Shown: one piece after another, positions 53,412-62,443 of the stretch
Layout: the number at the start of each line of letters is the position of its first letter
Numbering within the stretch: the stretch's first letter is position 1
Source of the DNA: Talinum fruticosum
Lineage: Eukaryota; Streptophyta; Magnoliopsida; Caryophyllales; Talinaceae
Assembly (NCBI GenBank): GCA_021018815.1
Contig: JAITYX010000028.1
Span: forward strand, 2,604,001-2,668,000
DNA: 64,000 nucleotides
Reading direction: 5' to 3'
Position numbers and translations under genes: made by a program
Notes under the pieces: generated by a model
Database searches by the model: none
Seen by the model: only the letters and a program-made list of their open reading frames with translations
Told to the model about the DNA's origin: nothing

Positions 53412-55010
53412 CTAGGAGGGAGGGGATTTCGAGTGGAGGCGGAGGTGCGCCGGCGCCGATAAGACCTTGACGAGGTGCTTGAGCGCGGCGAAGGGAGAAC
53501 CGGAACACTCGCAGGGGCTCAGCTCCGAGTGGCCGACCCGGAGAAAGTGGATCGAGGGGTTCTTCCCTTGGGACCTCTGGGGCCGGAGGGGGCTGCTCCG
53601 GCCGACTCGCCGGAGGAGCGAAATCTTTCGACCCACTCGGATCGCTGTCTCGAGCCGAGTACAAAGAACTTGAACTTGGGGAGCAGAGTTGTCCCTCAGC
53701 CAGCTGCCACGGCCTCTTCTTCCCTTGGCCCGAAGGAGCCGCCTCAGCCGCAGTTCCTCGCGTCCTCCGCCGCATCCGCCGCTTCTTCCTCTCGCTTCCT
53801 CGGCTTCCTCGCTCTCCGAGGAGGTCGGCCTCGGCTCGAAGACGTCTCGGATGGGTCCGAGTCTTCCGGGTCCCGAGCCGCCTTGGACCGCTCTCTCTCG
53901 AGGAGCTCAGCCAGCCTCCTTCGCTCCTTAACCAGCTCTCTCATCTCAAGAACGAGAGACTGCCGCTCTCGGATCTCGGGACTCGACCGGTCTTTTGGTT
54001 GATGGTCGACCTCGAAGGACGTACTTGAAACCTCCGAGCATGTCTCGAAATCGAAGACACCGAGGTGATCTTGTCCAAGAAGACAGGAGACAAGAGGGCG
54101 GAGAGAGATTTGGAAGCACTGGAGGTGGAGGCTCCACCAGGTGAAGAGGGAAGAGGGAGAGGGGTTGATTTCGAGTCCGAGGTGGAGAAGGAGGCCTCGC
54201 CTCGAAGTTGTGAACCCGCACACCGTGGTTAGTTTCCGGTATCCGTACCCTCGGAGTTCCTTTTACCGACCACAATGGCCGCCTTAGACACCGTGTTAGG
54301 GTCGAGGGAAGAGGAACTTGAAATTGTTTGAAGACAAGGGTGAGAAGAGCACCGAAAGGAAGGGAGGTGTTCTTCTTGGTTTGGAGTCGAGCCGGCACAG
54401 CGGCCATTTGCTCAATGATGGAGGGGAAGAGGTCGACTTCGTATCCCTCCGTGATATCGAAGAGAGCTTTGAGGTGCTTGGAGTTGGGGTTCTCCTTGCT
54501 AGAATGCCGTGAGAAGAAGGTTCTCATCAGCAGGAAACACGTAAGCCCGGCTTCGACTTCAACCGAGTCACGTAAAAGTTCTTTCCGGACCCAGGGAATT
54601 CTTTGGCGTACTTTTCAAAGAAGTCGTCGGCGACTTCAATGAAGGGGATAGGGTTGCTGTTCAAGAAGAGAGAAGAAACTTTGAACAGTCTGTGAAGGAG
54701 AGAGGTGTTGATACTGAACGGTAATGTTCTGAACCCTTGAGGTTAGAACATTTTCAGAGTGAGAGAGGTGAGTATAGAACTCGAAACGAGTTCAGATAGA
54801 TGAACTCGCTGAAACACAAGAAATGGTAGACTCCGGTGGTTTGAATATGGGACAACCAGAGAATTTGGTTGTTGGGAAGAACTTGTCGTCCAGACGCAAG
54901 ATGCCGGGTGACAATGGGTTTAGAGGGGGTTGAGCTTTCCGGCTTGTTGGAGCGAGGTTTCTTTGAGGATGAAGAAACCTGAAAGTCGGGGTGGTTTCCT
55001 CTTTAGGCAT
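53412..55010 (-). pseudogene. Sirevirus-like 3' accessory ORF, copy E (best preserved)
   Basis: ATG at 55010: MPKEETTPTFRFLHPQRNLA, then LRLDDKFFPTTKFSG. The longest open piece (54527-53946) reads MRTFFSRHSSKENPNSKHLK, ALFDITEGYEVDLFPSIIEQ, MAAVPARLQTKKNTSLPFGA and LLTLVFKQFQVPLPS. After a shift a strong coiled coil follows (LVLEMRELVKERRRLAELLE, about 53940-53880), then a Ser/Arg/Glu-rich charged stretch and a Pro/Ser-rich C-terminus (EEPLDPLSPGRPLGAEPL) with a stop near 53412. Total 1,599 bp, or about 530 codons. GC-rich in the second half, unlike the rest of the element. No signal peptide or convincing membrane segment, which argues against a classic envelope protein. Function unknown. Confidence 0.65.
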
Positions 55011-55643
55011 TTTGAGAGATGAAAAGATGAAACTTTTCGAGAGAAGAGGAAAGAGAAGGAGGTGTAGAAGAGAAGAAAAACGAAAATGAGAAGAGAGCAA
55101 TGAAAACTTACGAGAGAGAGAGAGAACTTCTTCAACACTTGCAGACGATCAAGGAAACACTGTTCACGTAGCCAACTTTCCGCGAGAGGGTTTTCGTTTG
55201 AGAGGGAAGGAGTTTGAGAATACCGAGAGAAAGATGAATAGACGTTATTTATAGAGAATACGCGCGCCCGTTCACTATCCGTTAAGTGAACTCCGTTCCG
55301 TCTTACCCGTCCATCGATCATTAATGCCCGGTGTGACAGCTTCGCTTCAACGGTTGAGATAACAACGGTTTGAAATCTGCGGTTAAGATCCGATCGCAGC
55401 GCTCGAGAAAGAGAGAGAAAAAGAGTTTGAAAATATAATCCGAAACTCTCCACTGTTCTAGAGATAGCTTCGTAAAATTTGATGTCCAAATTTTTCTCTA
55501 CGTCCGAGTTTGACTCGTAAAAGTTTCGAGTGACTCGAAACACGTAAATAACTATCAGCCCAAGATCACATGATCAATCGAACCAATGGTTATTGACAAC
55601 TAAAGCACATAGCACGTAAAAATGCAAGAATCATAACACGAAA
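55011..55643 (-). promoter_or_regulatory. Internal promoter-like region, copy E
   Basis: In element direction CTCTATAAATAACG (TATA box complement of 55246-55253) lies 236 bp before the accessory ATG, followed by a CTCTCTCTCTC-containing leader (complement of 55110-55125). A long chance frame runs across this region but is not conserved in the other copies. Confidence 0.55.
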
Positions 55644-56340
55644 CTAAGCATTTAACATGCCAAGCTCATTCCGAATAAAATGCAATTGATCTTCACCAAG
55701 TGGCTTAGTAAAGATATCAGCCTAATTGAAGATTAGTCGGAATGAATTCAAGTAAAATATCACCCTTTTCCGAGTGATCGCGTAAGAAATGATACCCGAC
55801 TTCAATATGCTTTGTTTTTGAGTGCCGAACAGATTCTTAGTGATACCGATTGCGCTTTGATTGTCACACTTGATTGGGACCGAGTTGAGAGATAATCCGA
55901 GATCCTTCAAGTGTTGTTTTATCCAGAGAATCTCGAGCGCAACAAGCTCCAGCTGGCAATATATTCAGCTTCGCAGCTTGATAGAGCTACCGAGTTTTGC
56001 TTCTTTGAGTGCCAGGATATTAGGGATTGACCCGAAACCGGCAAGCTCCGGATGTGCTCTTTCGATCTACTTTGTATCCTCGCGTAGTCCGCGTCTCGAG
56101 TACCCAGCCGACTCGCTCCGAGTCTCCGGAGTACCACAGCCCTAGATTCTCGAGTGCCCGCAAGATATCTCGAATATTCTCTTCACCGCAGATGAGATGT
56201 GATTCTTTTGGATTAGCTTGAAATCGTGCACATAAGCAAACACCGAACATTATGTCCGGGTCTGCTCGAAGTAAGATATAGCAGAGATCCAATCATACTT
56301 CGATAGAGTTTCGATCTACCGCTTTACCTCGTCTCATCCG
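55644..56340 (-). pseudogene. RNase H of copia copy E
   Basis: Pol stop TAG (complement of 55644-55646) after FIRNELGMLNA. Readable in shifted frames: LYRSMIGSLLYLTSS-like start at about 56315-56270, DIMFGVCLCARFQANPKESH (about 56256-56197), LAGTRNLGLW equivalent, YKVDRKSTSGACRF (about 56090-56040), SLISWHSKKQNSVALSSCEA (about 56038-55975) and EYIA with its Glu. Frameshifts near 56180, 56100 and 55930 lie mostly at TCTCGAG or CTCGCGT motifs. Confidence 0.8.
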
Positions 56341-57260
56341 AGTCAAGTTTTATACCGTCGCTCATAGGAGTAGATGCGTGCTTTGCATCTTGAAGTTTGT
56401 ATTTCTTCAGCAGTTCCTTGGTGTACTTTGATTGATGGACAAAGATTCCATCTTTGTTTTGTTTGATTTGCAGCCCAAGGAAGAAATTGAGTTCTCCCAT
56501 CATGCTCATTTGGAACTCTTGGCTCATCAACTCGTAAAATTCTCAGCACGTAAATTCATTAGTAGCACCGAAAATAATATCATCAACATATATTTGAACA
56601 ATGAGAAAATCTTTCCCTTTGGTCTTTATGAATAGAGTCTTGTCGATCCGACCTCTTTTGAAATCATTTTGAACCAGAAGCCGCTCGCTCTTTCATACCA
56701 AGCTCTAGGGGCTTGTTTAAGACCATAGAGAGCCTTTTGAAGTTTGAAAACATGATTTGGAAATTCTGAGTTTTCAAAACCAGGAGGTCGCTCGACATAG
56801 ACCTCTTCTTCAATAAAACCATTGAGAAAGGCACACTTAACATCCATTTGATATAATTTAATATGCATGCAGGATGCAAATGCCAACAAGTATTCTAATG
56901 GCTTCACTCTGCTACCGGTGCAAAGGTTTCCCCACAATCAATTCCTTCTTCTTGATTGTAACCCCGAGCTACAAGTCTAGCCTTGTTTCTGACAACTATT
57001 CCACCCTCATCCAGCTTTGTTTTTGAAAACCCATTTGGTTCCTATAACCGGGTGGTCGAAGGTCGGTTGGTCGAGTCCGGACTTGGTTTCTCTCGAATTG
57101 ATTTAGCTCTTCTTGCATGGCCTCTACCCATTCGGGTTCATTAAGGGCCTCTAGTGCATTTTTGGGTTCAGTCAGAGAAATGAATGCAAGTGAATGCACA
57201 TAGATTATGAAGAGAAGAGCGAGTTCTTACTCCACTCGTTGATATCGAAATAATGTTTTC
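56341..57260 (-). pseudogene. Reverse transcriptase of copia copy E
   Basis: In element direction: ISLTEPKNALEALNEPEWVE (57185-57125), AMQEELNQFERNQVRT, a frameshift, [33 protein letters not shown] (about 57010-56960), then from 56937 [40 protein letters not shown] and [16 protein letters not shown] (all one frame). The YVDD box is the complement of 56579-56590, and MMGELNFFLGLQIKQNKDGI lies at 56503-56444, with KHASTPMS. The catalytic Asp in MDVK and both Asp of YVDD are present. Three frameshifts. Confidence 0.85.
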
Positions 57261-58450
57261 TTGGGGATGCCTGGAAGTAAATTTGAATGCTTTACCAGCT
57301 CTTTGATTCACCAGTGTTTGATGGTTGAATTGATTGATCTTCGTAAGCTTGTTCCGTGTGATCCTCTTCATTGACTTGCTCGTTCGGAGCGACCTCCGGA
57401 GTTGTCTCATTCTCGAGCTTCCTCGTTCCGAGTGGTCTCCTTCCGAGTCTTTATAGACTCATCTTCGTCATCATCCTTTCGAGCTTCAGCTCCGAGTATG
57501 AAGATTCACTTGGTTTTCCCTCGTTCAAGCTCATCAAACACTACGTGGATACTTTCTTCCACTTTGTTAGTTCTCTTGTTGAATATACGATAAGCTTTGC
57601 TATGAGTAGAGTAACCTAGAAAAATTCCTTCGTCTCGACCGAGCATCAAACTTGGTCGATGATCCTTACCGTTGTTGTGGACAAAGCACTTACATCCGAA
57701 AGATCTCGAAATAGGAAATATTTGGCTTCCTTCCTTTGTAGAGCTCATAAGGTGTTTTCTTCGTAATGGGTCTCGATGAGGCATCGATTGAGAGTGTAGT
57801 TGGCCGTGTTTACCGCCTCGCCCGCAATAGTAAGGCAAGTTGTGTTCAATCATCATCGTCCTTGCTATTTCTTCAAGGGTTCTCGTTCTTTCTCTCAACT
57901 ACTCCATTCTCGTTGAGGAGTTCTCGGGTGCCGAGAAGTTGTGAGAAATTCCATTCTTGTCACAAAACTCGAGAATTTCGAGTAGTCGAACTCCCTTCCA
58001 TGGTCGGTTCGAATCTTTTGAATCCGAGTCTGAGACTCAACTTGAATCTTTCTACGGAGCTTGCTGAACTCCTTGAAGGCCTCATTCTTATGCTTCGTAA
58101 AACACACCCAGGTAAATCTTGAAAAATCATCAATAATAACAAGTATGTAAGATTTACCTCCGAGACTCTTTACAGGGATTTCACCACATAAGTCCATGTG
58201 TAGTAATTCAAGCACGTTGGATGTGGAAACCGTCTTCAGAGATTTGAATGAGGATCTGACTTGTTTCCCTTTGGTGCATGCTCCACATACTTTATCCTTC
58301 TCAAAAGCACAGCTTAGGTAATCCTCTAACCGCACCAAGAGATGCAAGCTTTTTGATAGTATGCATGCTAATATGACCTAATCTACGATGCCAAATCCAA
58401 GAATCATCTTGAAGATATGCTTTTAAACATGATAAGTTCTGACTTGGGTC
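57261..58450 (-). pseudogene. Integrase of copia copy E and linker
   Basis: HHCC: the WHRRLGH equivalent is at about 58395-58370 (WxxRLGHI, first His replaced by Asn in TGGATTTGGCATCG-type sequence) and VCGACTKGKQ at 58287-58258. Core from 58218: LELLHMDLCGEIPVKSLGGK (first Asp), SYILVIIDDFSRFTWVCFTK, RIQKIRTDHGREFDYSKFSS (second Asp, about 58000), then a shift, NGVVERKN replaced by a frame-shifted RERTRTLEEIARTMM (about 57895). PYYCGRGGKHGQLHSQS is the shifted WAEAVNTANYTLNR part, and FGCKCFVHNNGKDH and EGIFLGYSTHSKAYRIFNKR (57637-57578) follow. The acidic linker extends to about 57261. Confidence 0.85.
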
Positions 58451-58559
58451 GAAAGAGGGATGATGTAGGTATTACCCGATCTCTTACCCGAGAGCTTTAC
58501 CTCTTTGGTGGTCTCATCTCGTGATGTAGCACTTGGATTGAGTGAATCTTACCTCTCGA

Positions 58560-58800
58560 CCTTTGTCACAAAGTCGGGAGATGCTAAGTAGGTTGTATTT
58601 TAGTCCTTTGACCAGGTAGACTCGGGCTCACCAGATTGTTTCCATTACCAATCTTCCCAATGCCCACTATCTTGCCCTTGCTGTCATCACCAAAGGTCAC
58701 CTTTCCTCCTTTATATGACTCCAGCTCGTAAAAGAGTCCTTGGTCACCCGACATATGTCGAGAACATCCGCCGTCCAGTACCGATGTCCTTTGATCTTTT
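58560..58800 (-). pseudogene. Protease of copia copy E
   Basis: In element direction the WYxxLDGGCSRHMSG block is at about 58790-58745 (one base missing in the TACTGGACGG part), followed by LFYELESYKGGKVTFGDDSK, GKIVGIGKIGNGNNLVSPSL-like residues and VKGLKYNLLSIS. Active-site triplet Asp-Gly-Gly. Confidence 0.75.
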
Positions 58801-60650
58801 CCGAGTGACTCCGCAAAACAGAGAAAATCTAACCCTTCTCACTTCCTCTAACGAACCCAAGAACATTTCTTACCGTGGTCCTTTTCGAGGAAGAAGGTGC
58901 TTCGAACCCGCATTTGAATGACTTTGGGTTTAGTCTCGATTCTCGAGTCTTCTTCTTTCGTAGAACCGAGTCCGTGTCTCTTTCCTTTTAAAAACCTTTC
59001 CTTTTGAAACAGGAGAAAATGGTTTCTTTTTGTAGATAGGTCTCGGGTTTAGTCCTCCTTTCATTTTTATGAATGGGACCATGCTCAGCCTTCTTGAACT
59101 TAACAGCTTCGGAATCCTTTTGAATAATTCCGAGTAAGAATTAGATTCTTCCTCTTTGTTGAAACCAAGACCTTCTTTTCGAAATGAGACACATTGTGAT
59201 CCTAAGAGCATATCAAGGTTCTTCCGTCCTGAGAAAACTTCAAAACCAGATTTTGAGACTCAATGAGCTTCGTTTCAGCTTGCTCATTTTCTTTTCTCGA
59301 GTAACTCGGACTCGGCCTCATTAGTATGAGCACTTGTCTTGAGTTCTCTCGAGTGTCGGCCTCAGCTTTTCCAATTCATTTTTTAAAAAGGTACTCTCGT
59401 AAGTGATTGACTCAAGTTGTTCCTTGAAATGAGAAGAATCGAATTGGACTTTTCTTCCAAAGTAAAGATGTATTTAGCTAAATCAACTTTGGAGAATTTG
59501 AGGAAATAGTTTATTACCTCTTGAGGATCGGCTTCCTCATTGTCCGAGTCTCGTGTCTCGAGTCCGACTCCTTTCGCTTCGAGTCGTTGATCGCCATCGA
59601 CACTTTGAGTCATCTCGAGTCTTCGTCCTCTTCGGATGAATCCTCATCACTCCACGTTGCCATCATGGCCTTTTTCTTCTTCCTCGTCCCTTCTTCGTTT
59701 TGGACAGTCCCTGACTATGTGGTCTTTGCCGCCACATTCAAAACATCCGTAATTTTTAGACAAGGATAACTTTGTGGGTGAAGAAAACTTACCTTTTCGT
59801 CTCTCTTGTCCTTTTGTAGAATTCTTCTTTTGGCCTTTTATCCCATCTTTTGTGCTTCATCATTCTCTTGAAGCCTCTTGCAATGAGTGCCATGGGATCA
59901 TCTTCCGAGTCGAGGAGCTTGGACTTGCTTCTTTGGATTCTCGAGGCTTTAAGAGCGATGTTCTTTTTGGAAATACCCTCAAGCATCTTCTTCTTCCGGA
60001 TGTATCTCATGGGTCGAAGCTTTCCTATGAGCTCGTCCGGCTTCAAGATTGAGAGGTTCTCGAGCCTCTTCTATGGCAGCTTACCTTCGGACCCCATCGT
60101 TTCTTGGGTAGGCTTCGAGAATTTTCCGGCACATTTCTTCATGGGAGATTTTCTTTCCCAAAGATTTGAGATTGTTGGTGATCTCAAGTGAAGCGTATGA
60201 ACATCCGAGTAATGTTCTCTTTCGGCTCCATTTTAAAAAGCTCATATTTGTGAAGATACCGGCCGATCTTCGCTTGTCTCACCCGACTTGTACCTTCGTA
60301 GGTGTTGACCGCAGTGTCCCACACTTCTTTAGCAGAGTCACGAGCAGAGACTCGATTATATTCTTCTCGAGCTTATGGCGCACATGAGGATGTTCATGGC
60401 TTTGAAGTTCTTTCGAACTTCTCTGCTTCGTCGGCGTGAACTCAGCCTTTGTCTTTGGAAGAATTCCGAATTCATCTCGTCTTCGTTGGGATGTAGTTCC
60501 CTTGTTGTATGATTTCCCATACTTCTTCGTCGTGATCCATAAGGAAACATTCCATCGCCTTCTTCCAAAGGACCGAAATTTGAACCTTTGAATTTTGGTG
60601 GCCTCGTTGGAAGATCTACCTTCGTCGAACTCTCCGTGTTCTCGAGCCAT
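58801..60650 (-). pseudogene. gag: Gag of copia copy E
   Basis: ATG at 60650: MAREHGEFDEGRSSNEATKI, then IQRFKF and shifted frames with WKKAMECFLMDHDEEVWEII. UBN2 domain: KVRKNFKAMNILMCAISSRR (60428-60362), KISHEEMCRKILEAYPRNDG (about 60150-60090), LKPDELIGKL (60044-60015). The CCHC knuckle is intact (CFECGGKDHIVRDC, about 59747-59703). Then acidic run, coiled coil (about 59530-59270), LGSQCVSFRKEGLGFNKEEE (59205-59145) and a basic tail. About eight frameshifts despite the LTRs being nearly identical, which points to sequence error for some of them. Confidence 0.8.
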
Positions 60651-60696
60651 CCGATCTTTAAACCTTTGGACTGTTAGCATCCTTTCCGAAAGGCTA

Positions 60697-60708
60697 GGCT
60701 CGATACCA
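60697..60708 (-). promoter_or_regulatory. PBS of copia copy E (initiator tRNA-Met type)
   Basis: GGCTCGATACCA on the plus strand, TGGTATCGAGCC in element direction. It lacks one A compared with TGGTATCAGAGCC, exactly as copy F does. Confidence 0.7.
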
Positions 60709-60710
60709 AT

Positions 60711-62233
60711 TGAAGGTTTGCTCTGGGAGAGTCCGAGTCACCCTAGAGGGGGTGAATAGGGTGATGAAAAATTCTTTGTGAAAGCACACACCCTTTTGAC
60801 GAGTAGAATCAAAGACAGCTTTCGAGTCTAAAAAATTGGACTCGTAATGTAATGAATCGTAGTAAACACGTTCAAGCAGGTCTGTCTCGAGTCTAGAATG
60901 AACTCGTAACTAGAACACAGAGAATTTACGTGGAAACCCTCCCGGGCAGAAAACCACGGCCCGTGTCAATCCAGACACGAAGTCAAATCCACTATTTTGA
61001 GTCCACAAAATACCGTGAACTTGACGTAACCCGAGTTGCTCCCTTGGACAACTCTATACAAGTTTTCCTAGACTCGAAGTTCCCTTATCTCGATCTAGTA
61101 CTTCCTAGCCGAGATAACCCTTACAGCTTAGGGACAACTAAGCCGAGTTAACCCTTACAGACTTAGTCAAGGGACCTTACAAAGAATGTAAGAAGTGTTT
61201 ATAATCGAGTACAAGACCTTACAACTCGTAAAGTAATGAATTACAGAGTGGGAGTTGTAAGTTGAAGATTGAAAGTAAATACAATAACTTTGTTCAAGTT
61301 GGAGTATTGACAAGTATGTTCCGCTTTCTTCAAGTCTTGTGAAGTGGCTTCTATTTATAGATAGCCAGGCAGAGTAGCCGTTATCTTCATCTCGCCGACC
61401 GAGAGTCCTCTCGTGACCGTTGATAAGGGCCTTTCGAGTCACTCGAAAGTATCCGTTGAAAATATGGTCGTTGGACAACGGTTTAACTCTCTTGGAAGTC
61501 CCAAAACCATCGGTTGTGTCTTGAAAAGTGTGGTGAAAACCATCGTTAAGCTTGACCTTCTAATTTTCCGGATATGGAAGCGCATGCCTTCGACACAATC
61601 TTCTCGGGACTAGAGCAGGGATGGTGAAAAGCTATATCTCGCCGGTGATTTGATGTTCTCAAGCCGGCTACTTTTGTAATTTGAAAAGATATCCTCGATT
61701 GAATAACCTACAAAAGTAAAACACCTTTCGGTTCTCAAAGTATAAAATACTTTGGTCCAAGGTTAGACACAGATAATAAAACTAATCATGATAATTAACA
61801 AACAGATTATCCGAGTCGAAAAGAAATGGAACTTTCCGAGTCTAATAACCATGATACTCGGAATTCCATAAGACTTAGTCTTAAGCAAGGAATCAAGTTC
61901 TATCAACAAATATCGAGTGGGAAACACTTGATGTAGACTAAGCACGAAAAGAACTATGAATGCCGACTTTGCAAACAATAGAGTAAATAATCATAAGTCG
62001 ATTCTCGAGAGAGAGTGGACTCGTAATAAAGAACAAGTTTTCCGAGTCGCTAACCGAAAAGCGATTAAAGAGATAAGTGAAGGCCGAATCGCATAGAAAA
62101 GATACTATTTCACTCAAGTAAGTTTCTAAGACACAGAGAATGCCTTGGAATCAAAACACTATATGAATGACATCGTTATACCCGATTCTTTTTGCATGAC
62201 TCGAAATATATAGAGCAAGTGTCCGAGTCATCA
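60711..62233 (-). mobile_element. 5' LTR of copia copy E
   Basis: 1,523 bp, plus strand TGAAGGTTTGCTCTGGG to GTCCGAGTCATCA. TATA box (complement) at 61352-61359. Nearly identical to the 3' LTR at 51486-53003. Confidence 0.9.
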
Positions 62234-62385
62234 CACGTAATTTTTGAATTAACACTTTCCGAGTCCAATATAGACTCGGACTCTCTTAGTCGATCGGCTT
62301 TAATCTTCCATTCTTTGGTCAAATTTCCTCATCACCCTATTCACCCCCTCTAGGGTGACTAAGTTTCTCCAAAAGCAAACCTTCA
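62234..62385 (+). mobile_element. Copia LTR between copies D and F, right piece
   Basis: Starts with the CACGT duplication (62234-62238), continues TTTTTGAATTAACACTTTCC and ends AAAAGCAAACCTTCA (62385). Together with 51223-51485 it forms one partial LTR that lies after D sequence and directly before the PBS and gag of F. Confidence 0.85.
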
Positions 62386-62387
62386 AT

Positions 62388-62399
62388 TGGTATCGAGCC
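62388..62399 (+). promoter_or_regulatory. PBS of copia copy F (initiator tRNA-Met type)
   Basis: TGGTATCGAGCC, two bases after the LTR end. Confidence 0.7.
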
Positions 62400-62443
62400 T
62401 AGCCTTTCGAAACGATTTAACCATCCAAAGGTTTAAAGATCAA

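Larger units (their letters stand above)
51486..62233 (-). mobile_element. Copia copy E (Sirevirus-like), structurally complete
   Basis: 10,748 bp on the minus strand with two full LTRs (60711-62233 and 51486-53003), PBS, gag, protease, integrase, RT, RNase H, accessory ORF and PPT. It is flanked by CACGT target duplications and inserted into the LTR between D and F. The two LTRs are nearly identical (about two dozen differences seen by eye in 1.52 kb), so it is a recent insertion relative to the others. The coding regions nevertheless contain frameshifts. Confidence 0.9.

Noticed and set aside
53475..54002. 175-codon plus-strand frame in the accessory region of copy E
   Set aside because: Antisense shadow of the GC-rich charged part of the accessory ORF. 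Its Ser/Arg/Leu-rich composition is the mirror of the Glu/Ser/Arg coding strand.
54920..55543. 207-codon open frame on the minus strand upstream of and overlapping the accessory ORF of copy E
   Set aside because: It runs across the TATA box and CT-rich leader, its amino acids reflect CT-rich and AT-rich DNA, and the frame is not open at the same place in copies C, D or X.
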